Source: Lucinisca nassula (Eukaryota > Mollusca > Bivalvia > Lucinida > Lucinidae). From it: DNA of 64,000 bases. Location of the stretch: assembly GCA_963580285.1 (NCBI GenBank), contig OY757011.1, positions 156,601,245 through 156,665,244 on the forward strand, written 5' to 3'. Shown piece by piece: positions 25,198-38,565 of this stretch. The notes beneath the pieces are model-generated. The model ran no database searches, was not told where the DNA came from, and saw only the letters and a program-made list of their open reading frames with translations. Made by a program: the position numbers and the translations under genes. Positions within the stretch are counted from its first letter, which is position 1. Each line of letters opens with the position of its first letter.

Positions 25198-25418
25198 GTA
25201 TATCCTTAGGACTGCCGGGCATTTTTGAAACCATGACTAAAATGGGGGTAGGGGAGAACATTTCGCCCTAGAACCCGATCTTTTGGTTCATTTAGTCTTG
25301 TCTAGCCCGTTTTCAATAGAAGACAAAATGTACTGTTCGGTATGTGAAAACAAACTTTCTGATGACGTCATAGGTCATGGCGCAGGGGTCACGCTATGCT
25401 AAAACATGCTCACGGACT

Positions 25419-25451
<33 letters not shown>

Positions 25452-26167
25452 GTTTTTCTCAACCTAATTTTCCTCTCGTTTTCTATCATTTTACCTTATG
25501 TACGTTTCACTCTTTTGTACCTATTCTCGACATGTCTTTGTTTTGGCCGCACTTGTTTCGTACAGACAGCACGCCGTCTCAAAGAACATGGGGCAGAATG
25601 GCAATTTCAGAGGCTAATTTTTTCGACTTTTTGCCAGGTTTGGAAGCCTCTGGTCCTGTTCCAGTATCTCTTAGAGGATTGATATGCATGTTGCAAACAG
25701 TTGTTGGAATACCCTATTCAAAAACACCCTTATCAAAAGTATGGTTGAATATGGGAAAGAATGAGGGTCGTTCAAAAAGTTTTTGGCAGCAATTACGCAA
25801 AAATACGCTATGGTAGTGGAAAGGATATGGTGAAGTTATTTAGAACAGCGGAACTAGCCGTTTTAAACTTGAAATCTTTATTTTTCGACATATTTTGTTG
25901 AAATATGAGGAAATCGGGGCAATTTACAGGGATTTTCACTTTTTCACCATATCCTTAGGACTGCCGGGCATTTTTGAAACCATGACTAAAATGGGGGTAG
26001 GGGAGAACATTTCGCCCTAGAACCCGATCTTTTGGTTCATTTAGTCTTGTCTAGCCCGTTTTCAATAGAAGACAAAATGTACTGTTCGGTATGTGAAAAC
26101 AAACTTTCTGATGACGTCATAGGTCATGGCGCAGGGGTCACGCTATGCTAAAACATGCTCACGGACT

Positions 26168-26200
<33 letters not shown>

Positions 26201-26916
26201 GTTTTTCTCAACCTAATTTTCCTCTCGTTTTCTATCATTTTACCTTATGTACGTTTCACTCTTTTGTACCTATTCTCGACATGTCTTTGTTTTGGCCGCA
26301 CTTGTTTCGTACAGACAGCACGCCGTCTCAAAGAACATGGGGCAGAATGGCAATTTCAGAGGCTAATTTTTTCGACTTTTTGCCAGGTTTGGAAGCCTCT
26401 GGTCCTGTTCCAGTATCTCTTGGAGGATTGATATGCATGTTGCAAACAGTTGTTGGAATACCCTATTCAAAAACACCCTTATCAAAAGTATGGTTGAATA
26501 TGGGAAAGAATGAGGGTCGTTCAAAAAGTTTTTGGCAGCAATTACGCAAAAATACGCTATGGTAGTGGAAAGGATATGGTGAAGTTATTTAGAACAGCGG
26601 AACTAGCCGTTTTAAACTTGAAATCTTTATTTTTCGACATATTTTGTTGAAATATGAGGAAATCGGGGCAATTTACAGGGATTTTCACTTTTTCACCATA
26701 TCCTTAGGACTGCCGGGCATTTTTGAAACCATGACTAAAATGGGGGTAGGGGAGAACATTTCGCCCTAGAACCCGATCTTTTGGTTCATTTAGTCTTGTC
26801 TAGCCCGTTTTCAATAGAAGACAAAATGTACTGTTCGGTATGTGAAAACAAACTTTCTGATGACGTCATAGGTCATGGCGCAGGGGTCACGCTATGCTAA
26901 AACATGCTCACGGACT

Positions 26917-26954
<38 letters not shown>

Positions 26955-27333
26955 GTTTTTCTCAACCTAATTTTCCTCTCGTTTTCTATCATTTTACCTT
27001 ATGTACGTTTCACTCTTTTGTACCTATTCTCGACATGTCTTTGTTTTGGCCGCACTTGTTTCGTACAGACAGCACGCCGTCTCAAAGAACATGGGGCAGA
27101 ATGGCAATTTCAGAGGCTAATTTTTTCGACTTTTTGCCAGGTTTGGAAGCCTCTGGTCCTGTTCCAGTATCTCTTAGAGGATTGATATGCATGTTGCAAA
27201 CAGTTGTTGGAATACCCTATTCAAAAACACCCTTATCAAAAGTATGGTTGAATATGGGAAAGAATGAGGGTCGTTCAAAAAGTTTTTGGCAGCAATTACG
27301 CAAAAATACGCTATGGTAGTGGAAAGGATATAC
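25198..27333. repeat. Near-perfect tandem triplication, 749-bp period
   Basis: The unit beginning ATATCCTTAGGACTGCCGGG is present at 25200, 25949 and 26698; the third lacks the 120-bp spacer. Copies differ essentially by one A/G change near 26420 and by poly-T length. The outer ends are inverted, CTGTATATCCTT and AAGGATATACAG. Internal spacers are themselves bounded by ATATGGTGAA and TTCACCATAT. Each unit has a poly-T tract of about 28-34 bp and an open frame downstream. Confidence 0.92.
25532..25816 (+). other. Open frame of unknown nature, repeated in all three 749-bp units
   Basis: From an internal ATG the frame gives about 95 codons starting MSLFWPHLFRTDSTPSQRTW and ending FWQQLRKNTLW. 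It recurs at about 26281-26565 and 27035-27319. A plausible splice acceptor (TTGTTTCGTACAG) lies within it. I recognise no domain. Because the copies are nearly identical, their open state carries no evidence of selection, so a real gene is doubtful. Confidence 0.25.
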
Positions 27334-27484
27334 AGATAAATAAAGTGTATAAAGTTTGGTCAAATCTTCTTATCTTTTTTTAAGCATTAGGATGTAGCAG
27401 GCCATGTTTTCCTTTGGAAGCATTTAGATCTGTTAATGGCGTCATAGTCATGAAGGTCAACAGAAGCAATAAAACACCCCACCC

Positions 27485-28290
27485 ATCAAGGCTTGGAGAA
27501 ATAGATTGGGCTGCACAATGCTTCCAGGCAGAGCTGACACTGACCGAACTTGAGTACTGGTAATTAAAACCACTTAGAAGGTCTAAGCCTGCCCAATAAA
27601 AGTGATGCTAGTCCTTAAGACTTAGCCATTTTTTTTTTGCCGGTAGTGCTTTAATGTCATTTCAACTCATCGGCTTAAAGGTGCATTATTGAGCTACCGG
27701 GTCTCAATTTTTATTCTGGTTTTTATCTTCAATGCATACTCCTTTGTCATGTTTTCTTTTGGAGCCAAATACAGCTTCAGAACTTTGTGAAAATGGTCGT
27801 TTTCATTCGTGTTTACCCTTTGCTCTGAACATGTGTTCGGAATTTCTGTTCTAAAAATAAATCTGTCACTTTACACATACATGGCGACAGTATCGTCTCT
27901 GAGTGTCGTTACTTATGGCATGGTATTCAGTGTCATATTTCTTCCGATTCAGGCATAGCCTAAGCAAACAAGGCCAAAAATGAACGTCGCATAACGTCAT
28001 ATATGGGGATTCTATTTTTGTCACGAACTAAAAATAGATCTAACTAGAGTGCGAAACCTAGATAGGGAATGCCTCTCAAACTCGTTTACCTGTCATCATA
28101 ACTGATCGCATTTTTGCATAAAATGCATTCATTTGCATTGTTTTAAAGAAAAATATCGGCTATATGTATTTTATTTTTGGAAGCATTTTTTCCAGATAGC
28201 TCAATAATGCACCTTTAAAGGCCCACAAAATCAGAAGAAACGTCTCCAAAATGACCTAGACATAAAACCTCAACACAAACAAATGATTAC
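27485..28290 (+). mobile_element. S1 SINE-like copy interrupted by a TTAA MITE
   Basis: The 5' part is at 27485-27674 (GGGCTGCACAATGCTTCC ... ATGTCATTTCAACTCATC). The 3' part is at 28219-28290 (GGCCCACAAAATCAGAAGAA ... ACACAAACAAATG). The middle is the MITE at 27679-28214. Confidence 0.75.
27679..28214. mobile_element. TTAA-flanked MITE, piggyBac-like, 536 bp
   Basis: TTAA at 27675-27678 and 28215-28218. Perfect 18-bp terminal inverted repeats AGGTGCATTATTGAGCTA. No transposase reading frame. It sits in an S1 SINE, so it is younger than that copy. Confidence 0.9.
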
Positions 28291-28384
28291 AACTGGAGTT
28301 CAAAAAAGCCCCCTCTTGACATACATGTAATCTAAATTAAAGTGCAAGTCTCATCTAGTCCTTGACACTTCAGGTGTTGATTAA

Positions 28385-28594
28385 CACTTTTTGTACCAAA
28401 TGGAATCTTCCACCTTATATAGCAGGAGTCCATTTCAAAATTTAGGGGTGTCAGGTTGTGTTTTCTTCAAAATTGATTTGGGAAATGGTTGAACTTTCTG
28501 CAAACAGTGTAGGCCCTGATCAGATGCCGCGTTCTGATCTGGGCCTGCACTGTTTGCCAAGGTCCCCCTTTAGGGGTTTCTGGTACTGAATGGG
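28385..28594. mobile_element. TTAA MITE, family P2
   Basis: Left TTAA at 28381, start CACTTTTTGTACCAAATGG, right end CTGGTACTGAATGGGTTA. The central palindrome is AGGCCCTGATCAGATGCCGC ... GATCTGGGCCTGCACTGTTT. Confidence 0.75.
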
Positions 28595-28599
28595 TTACT

Positions 28600-29104
28600 C
28601 AGGAGTCACTAAGTTCAAATTATCTCAACATTTTCATCAGAAGGTAGGGCAAATGCATAGTGGATTTAAGATGAGCGGTCATTTCGCATGAAATTCTGGT
28701 GAGTTTTATAAATTTAATATGAAATGACTGAGTAAAAGATTCTGTTTATCATATAAGGATTTTAAATCAGATTTGAACACCATCAGAAGGTCAGATGAAA
28801 ACAACAGGTTGTGGAGAGGGTATCATGACAGTCTTGCACACCAGATAAGGAAATCCATAGTTTTAGCTTGGGATAGAAATTATGTTCTAACCCTGGTGTT
28901 CCTACCCAAAATAGAATATTCTCGCGTGTTATGTAAATGCACTGGTTGAATACGAACTCATATGTGCCGTCATTAAGGTTGACGTCACAGCATGTTAAGT
29001 GACATCACTAAAGATCACGGTAGTATCATCACAATATGGCTGACATCGGCAACCGAAGTGACTGCAGTACTAAAAATTCACACTGAGAAATGGAAGGTAT
29101 GCAA
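28600..29104. other. Unassigned intronic stretch
   Basis: About 500 bp with no exon or repeat recognised. Confidence 0.4.
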
Positions 29105-29252
29105 GAAAAAGAATCCTACATGGGTGTGAGGGGTGAATAGGAAAAAACTGTCCCTCGGGATCACTGTCCGGCATCACTCGGCAAGCCGAGTGATGCCGAA
29201 AGTGACCCTCAGGACGGATTTTTCAATCCAACTTCACACACATGTAAGATTC
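29105..29252. mobile_element. Foldback element
   Basis: The centre is the palindrome GGCATCACTCGG-CAAG-CCGAGTGATGCC, and the arms extend outward imperfectly to CTTACATGTGTGTG-type ends. The total is about 148 bp, non-coding. Confidence 0.7.
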
Positions 29253-29274
29253 TTATATTATGTTCGTGTTTTGT

Positions 29275-29600
29275 TTATTTGTTTGATTTGACATTTAACG
29301 TCCCCGTCAACACTGTAAAGGTCATTTTGGAGACGTTGCTTCCAATTTTGTGGGACATTTAACCCGGACATTGAGATTAAATGACATCTCAAGCCCTGCC
29401 GCCCAATGAAACCAATAGGGTTTGCGCATAAACAGTCCGACTCGGACCGCTTTGCCTGGGCAGTCTTAGATCAGACCCTCTAAGCGGTTAACCAGTACTC
29501 GTGTGTGGTCGGTTTCAGGTCTGCGTGGAAACATCATCATCATCATCGCAGCAGCCCATCTATTTCTTCGAGCCCCGATGGGCGGCAGCCGCTTATGCTC
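29275..29600 (-). mobile_element. S1 SINE-like copy, nearly full length
   Basis: Antisense tail TTTGATTTGACATTTAACGT to head CCGATGGGCGGCAG. An ATC microsatellite expansion sits inside (ATCATCATCATCATCG near 29535). Confidence 0.85.
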
Positions 29601-32260
29601 CAGTAACCATGTTATTACAACGTGTGGTCAAATCATTTTTATGACATCATGTTAACCACTAAATAATAGCTATGTTATAAATGAGGGGCGCATTGCAAAA
29701 CCTACAATAAGACCGGTGTGACTAGCACAGACTCGAATCAACCTGCGCACCCATCCACTATGACAAGACCTTATGCTTATGTCTCTTTGCATAGATATTA
29801 GACTATAGTAGGTACATGCTATCAGCGAAGACTCTGATCAGACTGCACAAAATTTAATGCATAAGCTGATCGGAGTCTTCGCTGGTCGTTCAAGACTTCT
29901 TGTTGATTTTGTCATGCGCTGGCTCCAATATTATCATTCACAAAAAAAGTGCTTTTACTATGCAAATATTTGCTACACTGTAACACTTTTCGTGTATGCA
30001 ATTAAGGATATTCTGTGACCAACATGGCTGAAATAGCACAATATGCACTTGAAAAAAGAAATTATGAATTTGAGCATTAAGCAAAGGTCTCAGAATTTTT
30101 TTTCTTATTAGTGTAAAAAATAACAGGTCAAAGTTTACTCAAGACAAAACCACTTAAACATCTGAATTACTATAACGAGAGAAATGTAAAATTAATATTG
30201 CAATAAATGCTTGTTTGTTTTAGACTTAGAACCAAATTGTTTATGAATAAATAAAAAATATATTGCCACTTGTGTATGAGTAATTGCACAGGGAAGGTGC
30301 ACCGGGACATATTTTTTCATAAAACAGCTCCAAAAGCGAATAATTAATTTTCGTTCACGTGGTGTGTAGAAAATTTCGAAACAAAATTCATCATGGCCGA
30401 ACATCTGGGGATGTGTTTACACGCAAGTTCACACGTTCGTATTGACGTAACCATGACGGGATCGCCAAGGTACTTGATATAATCTGAAACCCCAAACATA
30501 CACCTTTAAAACCGCACCATTCGATTTTCACATAGGAATTATCAAATACTAACATTTCGACAATACATTAGTTGTGTTACTCTGTGTAAAGTTTTTCGGC
30601 AAGGCGCCGAACAACACCCTGGCTAAAACATTAGATTAATACGCCAAGGCACTTTTTTATCAGCGAAAGATCGAGTTATTTTTCGTCATATTTACATTAT
30701 TGTAATGAATTTATGTATTTTATGAAATCTTCTTTTAGGATTCCAGGGGATGTCACCGGCAAAGAAAGATTATACACATTTATTCAATAAATACTTTTGA
30801 AACTACTTTTCATCCGCGATTTGTCTCAAGGGAGAGCACTGTTATAGAAATGCTGGTTTCCGGATGGAGCCGAGTACTTTAATTTTTAAACAAGTTTGGC
30901 TTTTACAAGAATTTTGTCATCGCTAAAAACGAGATAAATGTATCAAGGAAATGTGGTTCAGTGTAGCCTACATTTACTTTGGCAGCATTTTCAAGCTAAA
31001 TTTATGTCCACACCAGCTCAGTCCTGCTCACGCACACTTATAAACGGCACAGACCGGTCGTTAGAGAAGAGTGATGTTGTAAACGCCCAAAGACGTAGTC
31101 AAAGAATCTTGAACCAGATATGAAGCCGGTAACCAACTTGATGTCACAAACTGTCAATTTTTCATGGAGGAAAATAATGGTCGCAGCGACGAGTTTCAAT
31201 TGTTTTTATAAATATTTCTCTTTAAACCACAACCATTTTTCGTATCTTTCGCCTTTACATATTAAGTAAGAAATTTTACACCCCCTGGTCAATATACAGC
31301 ATATCGATCCGTCAGTATTTTATGAGAATCCTCGTGCAAGTCGTTGGTTACAAATGTAAACATTAGACACGTGTGAGAAGTATACTCCACCACCTAGTTT
31401 TACAAAATAGTGACACAGCATTAAACATGATTGTATTGCATTTTTTAGATATAAATGATATGTTTGACAAAATTATATAAAGTTAATGGAGATTTTTGGC
31501 GAAAGAAAATTTAATGACAACTTTAAAATCACAGTAGCTAGTGTTAAAGATTGGTCTTAATTTGTTCCCTTTCTTTTTTCTACCTGTAAACATTACACAG
31601 ATGTGTTCAGTCAGCCACAAAAAATAAACTTATCTGCATATTTATTCCAATGAATGCAAGTTTATCTCTCCATACACAGAAAGGACTTCTTTTATTGTGT
31701 CAAGGAATGTGTAAAATGAAAAGACAAGATTTTTTTCCTGAACACAAAACATGCCTTGGTTGAAAACACTTTATTTGAAATTAGTGCAGCTAATCAAAAT
31801 TTAGATTCCTGGTGCACCTTAAGGAAACATGTAACTACTCAGTGATTTCTTTTTGTCATTGGTACTTGTGGGAATTTTCCAGTTTTGATACACAAAGTTT
31901 GGCATTTTTCAGGTGAGTGAAGAAAAAACTCTGAACAATATTTTACTTTTCTAACAGGTATTTAAATAACTTTAAGAAATCAAGTTTATGTTCCAATTAT
32001 ATTAGTTGGCTAAAACAAAAGGGTTGCATTCAATGTCTTGCATATTCAGAGCCACTGTCATTTTTGCTCATTTGTCCAGGCGGCCATGTTGAATGTCCTT
32101 AATAAGCTTGTAAAGCTATATAACAGCACACTGAACAATTGTGCCCAGACTGACTTGAAATTTATAGCTACTACAAAATACTTTTTTCATGCTCAGCTCA
32201 GCCAAGCATGCAATGACCATGATGGTACTATATTGCTTACATGAGCTAAGAGATTTACAT
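29601..32260. other. Long AT-rich intronic stretch, little recognised
   Basis: Only one foldback patch is seen: 29820-29890, AGCGAAGACTCTGATCAG paired with CTGATCGGAGTCTTCGCTGG. I checked both strands for PTEN-like or other conserved exons and saw none. The region 31140-31900 has no repeat signature that I recognise. Confidence 0.45.
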
Positions 32261-33649
32261 GTGTGTCCCGGGGGAGGGCAATTTTTTGCACCAGGTCTAT
32301 AATTTGAACAAACTTGGCAGAGGTCCAAAAAATGAACCTTAATACCAAATATCAAAACCTCAGACAAGAAGATTTTTAAGTTTTCCCTGCATGAGGCGAT
32401 GTAAAACCAAAGGGACCCGGGGCGGGGCCATTTTTTGTCCCCAGGCTATAATTTGAACAACCATGGTAGAGGTCCACTGGATGAAGCTTCATACCAAATA
32501 TCAAAGACCTGGGCCTCCTAGTTTCAGACAAGAAGATTTTCAAAGGTTTTCCCGATTTTAGTATAGGAAAGGCATTGGGCCTGGGGTGGGGCCTTTTTGG
32601 GCCTCAGGGCTATAATTTTATCAATCTTGGTAGAGGTCCACTAGATGAAGCTTCATACCAAATATCGAAGGCCTGGGCCTTCTGGTTTCAGAGAAGAAGA
32701 TTTTCAAAAGTTTACCATTTGTAAGTCTTCCTAAAACCAGTGAGCCATTTTTAGCCCTAGGGCAATAATTTGAACAATATTGGAAGACCTTAGCCTTCTG
32801 GTTTCAGACAAGAAGGTTTTTAAAGGTTTTCCCTACATATGTCTATGTAAAACCAATCGGCCCCGAGACAGAGCCATTATTTTGCCCCAGGGCTATAATT
32901 TGAACAATCTTGATAGGGGTCCACTAGAAGAAGCTTCATACCAACTATCAAACAACTGAGCCTTCTGGTTTCAGTTCAGAAGATTTTTAAAGGTTTTTCC
33001 CTATATAAGTCCATGTAGATACTTTTAAGTCCATTTTTTGGCCCAAGGGCTATAATTTGAACAATCTGGGTAGAGGTTCACTAAATGAAGCTTCATACCA
33101 AATATCAAAGACCTGGGCCTTCTGGTTTCAGACAAAAAGATTCTCAAAGGTTTTCCCTATATAAGCCTATGTATAACCAGTGGCACCTGGGGTGGGGCCA
33201 TTTTTGGCCCCATGGCTATAATTTGAACAACCATGGTAGAGGTTCACTAGGTGAAGCTTCGTACCAAATATCAAAGACATGGGCCTTTTGGTTGCAAACA
33301 AGAAGATTTTTAAACAAGAGGCCCATGGGCCACTATGCTCACCAGAGCTCCGTGGGCACTGCCGACTGGCAGCAAAGTATTTTAATTAACCATGGAAGCC
33401 CTGCGCCCAAGGATGCTACAGATAGAATTTGGACCCAATCAGCCTAGTGGCTTCAGAGGTCTGATGTCGCTTGAATGTGTTGTTGCAGGACAACAGATGA
33501 CAACTGACAATTTCCCATCTGTGGCAACCAATAGGCCTAAAAGAACATTATTGTACGACCCGCAGAAAAAGCGACCGACTGAAGTCGATTTTCTAAGAGT
33601 GACCTAAAATCACCGTGTCATTCTGTCAGTCTGTCATTCTGTCAGTCTG

Positions 33650-35130
33650 TCATTCTGTCTGTCCGTCCGTAACCCGTTTGTGAAAATTGGTGATAGTGAC
33701 TTAATCGCTTGGAATATTTAAACAATTTTTGGCATACTGATAGATATCAATGAGATCTAACCAATGAACTTGCGAAATATTACATTCCATTTAGTATAGC
33801 CTCGCCGAGGCGAAGTGTGAAATTTTTCAAACTGCTTCTCCTCGGAAACCGTTGGGCCGATTGAAGTCAAATTTCATATGGAGCCTCTATGGGATGGGGG
33901 AAACCAAAATTTGCTCATGGGGTTCAGGTCACATGACCAAAATGGCCGTCAAGCCATATATGGTCTTTCTGTCTGTCCGTCCGTAACCCGTTTGTGAAAA
34001 TTGGTGATAGTGACTTAACCGCTTGGAATATTTAAACAATTTTTGGCATACTGATAGATATCAATGAGATCTAACCAATGAACTTGCGAAAAATTACATT
34101 CCATTTAGTATAGCCTCGCCGAGGCGAAAAATCCGTAACCCGTTTGTGAAAATTGGTGATAGTGACTTAACCGCTTGGAATATTTAAACAATTTTTGGCA
34201 TACTGATAGATATCAATGAGATCTAACCAATGAACTTGCGAAATATTACATTCCATTTGGTATTGCCTCGCCGAGGCGAAAAATGTGAAAATTTTCGAAC
34301 TGCTTCTCGGAAATCGTTGGGCCGATTGAAGTCAAATTTCATATGGAGCCTCTATGGGATGGGGGAAACCAAAATTTGCTCATGGGGTTCAGGTCACATG
34401 ACCAAAATGGCCGCCAAGCCATATATGGTCTGTCTGTCCGTCCGTAACCCGTTTGTGAAAATTGGTGATAGTGACTTAACCGCTTGGAATATTTAAACAA
34501 TTTTTGGCATACTGATAGATATCAATGAGATCTAACCAATGAACTTGCGAAAAATTACATTCCATTTAGTATAGCCTCGCCGAGGCGAAAAGTCCGTAAC
34601 CCGTTTGTGAAAATTGGTGATAGGGACTTAACCGCTTGGAATATTTAAACATTATTTGGCATACTGATATTTATCAACGAGATCTTACCAATGAACTTGC
34701 GAAATATTACATTCCATTTAGTACTGCCTCGCCGAGGGGAAAAATGTGAAAATTTTCGAACTGCTTCTCCGCGGAAACCGTTGAAGTCAAATTTCATATG
34801 GAGCCTCTATGGGATGGGAGAAACCAAAATTTGCTCATGGGGGGCCAGGTCACATGACCAAAATGGCCGCCAAGCCATATATGGTCTGTATGTCTGTCCA
34901 TCCGTAACCCGTTTGTGAAAATTGGTGAAAATCAATGAACTTGCGAAATATTTCATTCCATTTAGTAAAGCCTCGCTGAGGCGAAAAATGTGAAAATTTT
35001 CGAACCGCTTTTCCTCGAAAACCGTTGGGCCGATTGAAGTCAAATTTCATATGGAGCCTCTTTGGGATGGGGGAAACCAAAATTTGCTCATGGGGTCCAG
35101 GTCACATGACCAAAATGGCCGCCAATCCAT
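33650..35130. repeat. H4 array A: alternating about 310-bp and 155-bp units
   Basis: Each unit opens CCGTAACCCGTTTGTGAAAA. Starts fall near 33668, 33982, 34134, 34444, 34593 and 34904, so full and half-length units alternate. Full units add CATATGGAGCCTCTATGGGA and AAAATGGCCGCCAAGCCATA. Confidence 0.8.
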
Positions 35131-35873
35131 ATATGGTAAAAACCCTTCAAAAAGAACCACAGGGCAGATTTCCACGAAACTTGATAAATAGCATCTGGGA
35201 CGTAGGCCCATCATAAATTGCTAAAATGGTGACCCTGGGTTGACCTTGACTTTCTTTGTGCCTAGGTCAAACTTGGACACATATGCTTTTGTATTGGAAA
35301 AGTGAGAATGCATTTTATCCTGCAAATGATTCAGAATACAGTACTAAAGTATAAGATATATTTTTGCTCCTTACGATAAGGCGCATTTATTGGGGGAACC
35401 GTTTTAGGTCCAGGTCACATGACCAAAATGGCCGCCATACCCATATATGGTAACACTCATAAAGCTAAAAGCATCCGGCGGGTCGTGCACTTCAGCTGAA
35501 GCACTGGTTAAAGGAACATTTCTATGTAAGTTTGACAAAATATCTTGAAAGGCATAAATGTCATTTTTCAATTTTCCCCATTATAAGTCAATGGAAACTC
35601 TTAACTTGCCATGGCAAACAAACCAAAGAGCCAAATTTCATAAACCAGAGCTCAGATGGGCATTGCCCAATGGCAGACATGTATTTTAACATGGTATGAT
35701 TTTAATCTACCAATTACAAAGTCTCCCAATTCCCAAATGAGCACTCATGTGGACTGTATCTGAAATATTAGGTGTTTTATATAGTAGAGAGGGTGGGGCA
35801 TGAATCCAATGGAGCCCTGGTTGGTGCCACTAAGTGTGTCTTATAAAAAAGAACAGAGACATACAGTCGAACT

Positions 35874-36400
35874 TCGATGGCTCGAACTCGCCGGGACCGC
35901 CGTAAAAAGTTCGAGCCATCGGTAGTTCGAGCCATTGGAGTCCAACTCGGCAAGATCCATCTTTGTGTACTATGATTTTTTATCAGAGCTGCGGCGATTT
36001 TGGTGACTTCCGGTACATTTATCGGTCATCATTTAAGCCACGTAGTATACCTTTCGCACTTTCACGTAGGTGACTTCCGGTACATTTATCGGTCATCATT
36101 TAAGCCACGTAGTATACCTTTCGCACTTTCACGTAGGTTACCTTTCTTATGATACTGCGTGACTTGACCAATGAAACTGGAATTTTTAAAAAGGTAATTC
36201 GTGCGAGCCATCGGTGGGATTTTACATAGAAAATACACTCTAGGGACCAGGCTTAGAGTTCGAGGGTTCGAGCCATCGTGGTTCGAGCCAAGGGTGGCAT
36301 GTTTAGTTAAAATGAATAGGGTTTTGCCGGGACAGAAAAGTCAGTTCGACCCAGACGTGGTGTTCGAGCCTACCGAGTTCGACCCATCGAAGTTCGACTG
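35874..36400. mobile_element. TA-flanked pogo-type MITE, 527 bp
   Basis: TA at 35872 and 36401. Ends CAGTCGAACTTCGATGGCTC on both sides (right complement CAGTCGAACTTCGATGGGTC), the same family as 10219. It contains an exact 67-bp tandem duplication beginning GGTGACTTCCGGTACATTTA at 36002 and 36069. It interrupts a unit of H4 array B. Confidence 0.88.
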
Positions 36401-36409
36401 TATATTGTT

Positions 36410-37336
36410 TAGCGGTGGGATATGTATAGCTCCAGAGATGTAAGGTCTTTTAGGCAGTGGAGGGATACGGGCATGGTGGATTCCAGAAAAGCCCAAGATT
36501 GTTGCAACCTAATGCTGAACAGTTTCTGAGATATGAGGCCCTTTTATGAAGTGGATGGGAGAGAAATGGCCCCTGCAGACCCCACAAGATGGGTTGACTG
36601 AATGTGTCTAAGAATATATGTGATTATGTGGTGGGGATTTGAATAGTTTCTGAGATATTATGGCCTATTATGAAGTGGGGTCTTATCATAACGAACAAGA
36701 ATATATATGGTTAAGGGGTGGGGATCTGACCGATTTCTGAGATATATGGCTTTTAATGAAGTAAAGGGGTGGGGCATGGCATGTGGCACCACATGGGGGG
36801 GGGACCCCATGCTGGTGTCACTGATTGCATCTTATCATAAGGAACAAGAATATGTATATGGCTTAGGGGTAGGGCTCTGAACAGTTTCTCAGATATATGG
36901 TCTTTTGTGAAGTTGAAGAATGGAGCATGGCCCGGGCGAGCCCTGGGGGAACCCTATGTTGGTGTCACTGAATGTGTCTTATCACGAGGAACAAGAATAT
37001 ATATGGTTTAGGGGTGGAGATCGGTAAGATTTCTGGAATATTTGGCCTTTTATGAAGTGGAGGGGGTGGGGCATGACCCCTGCACATCCCGGGGGACCCT
37101 CAGCTTGGTGTCGCTGAGTGCGTCTTATCATAAGAAACAAGAATATATATGGTTTAGGGGTGAAGATCTGAATGGTTTCTGAGATAAATGGCATTTTATG
37201 AAGTGGAGGGGGTGGGGCATGTCCCCGGCACATCTGGGGGGACCCCCAGGTTTGTGTCACTTAATGCTTCTTATCATGAGGAACAAGAATATATATGGTT
37301 TAGGGGTGGGGATTTGTAAGGTTTTGGAATATTTGG
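36410..37336. repeat. H4 array B: about 160-bp units
   Basis: Units carry AACAAGAATATATATGGTTT, AGGGGTGGGGATCTG and TTTTATGAAGTGGAGGGG. About six occur here and about three more at 40938-41430, beyond the nested SINE. Confidence 0.8.
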
Positions 37337-38205
37337 CCTTTTATGAAGTTTTGTTTGTTTGATTTGAGGTTTAAGGAGGGTCGCGCATAATTGACTCTGC
37401 CGTAATCAGGTTCGAATTTTTACCTCAAAATGATTTTTGTTTCTATTTAGTTTTCAAAGTGTTTTCTGGGGTTTTTGTAACATTTAATAACCATTGCAAT
37501 GTGCATTTCAGGGATAATTCTGGTGAAAATGCCGATGGGGCCATTTTGACTAAAAAGCAGAAAGAACTAGCTTCTGAATGACTACTCCCTATCTCTCCCC
37601 ATGTAAAAATGGCCCCTGCTTTCCAAAACAAGGGGCCATTTTCAAAACTGATGGGACTATGGCCCCATGGCCCTGCCCAAAATAATCCCTGGCATTTTAT
37701 TATAAATTAGTTTGCGACTTCATAGACTACTTTCCGGTCTAGTCCGCATGGCTGGAAGCACAGGAAAATAGAGGGATAAACAGACTAACCCTGTATTTTT
37801 CCAGCTACTGGTTTGTTTCCTCCGATTGCAGCCCATCAGCTGTCCATGGCAAATCTGAACTTTCTTTAACGCACGATGTTTACTTTATTTTTCCATTGGT
37901 GTCAAAAATATAGACTCGAAGAGTCTATCAGTTCACATATTCCACGGCCATACTTTGTAAACACAAACAAAACAATGAATCAATAGTGACGTTTACTTTA
38001 GTTTGCGTGACGTCATATATATGGAAAGAAAACACTGCCATATTTGATAACTAAAAGTGCAGACTGTAATGCCTGGCAGCGCACAATATTCTTTTAACTG
38101 TCAGTCGCAGTCTCAGGTTCAATTACTGTTAAGCCATCTCAGTGAACAAATAGCCTGTGCCAGCACCCATAATTAGGATCTTGCACTCAATAGGTGTAGG
38201 CCTAC

Positions 38206-38415
38206 TGGTAAACTGCTTAGAGGATCTAAGCCTGCCCAGGCAAAGCGGTGCGAGTCGGCCTGTCCATGTTAATAAACTCTATTGGTTCAATTGGCGGCGG
38301 GGTTTTAGTTGACATTTCATCTTAAGGTCGAGTAAATGTCCCACAAAATAGGAAGCGACGTCTCCAAAATGACCTTTACAGTGTTGACGGGGACGTTAAA
38401 CCTCAAATCAAACAA
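38206..38415 (+). mobile_element. S1 SINE-like copy, 5'-truncated
   Basis: Starts CTGGTAAACTGCTTAGAGGA and ends GGACGTTAAACCTCAAATCA with a CAAACAAACAACAA tail. Confidence 0.85.
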
Positions 38416-38565
38416 ACAACAATCAAGCATAAGCAAAAGGGTGTACAAGAAAAAATCCCTTTGATCTGTTTCGAATATAAAGATGATGGTTTAGGTTGTG
38501 CCACACGGAGCCTTTGTATGCCCACACATCCGCCATCATAACAGAATTTTGTCAATGTACCGGCT

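Noticed and set aside
25406..25530. Methionine start upstream of the poly-T tract giving a 136-residue protein
   Set aside because: The start and a long Phe run come from the poly-T tract; only the part after 25530 could matter, and even that is weak.
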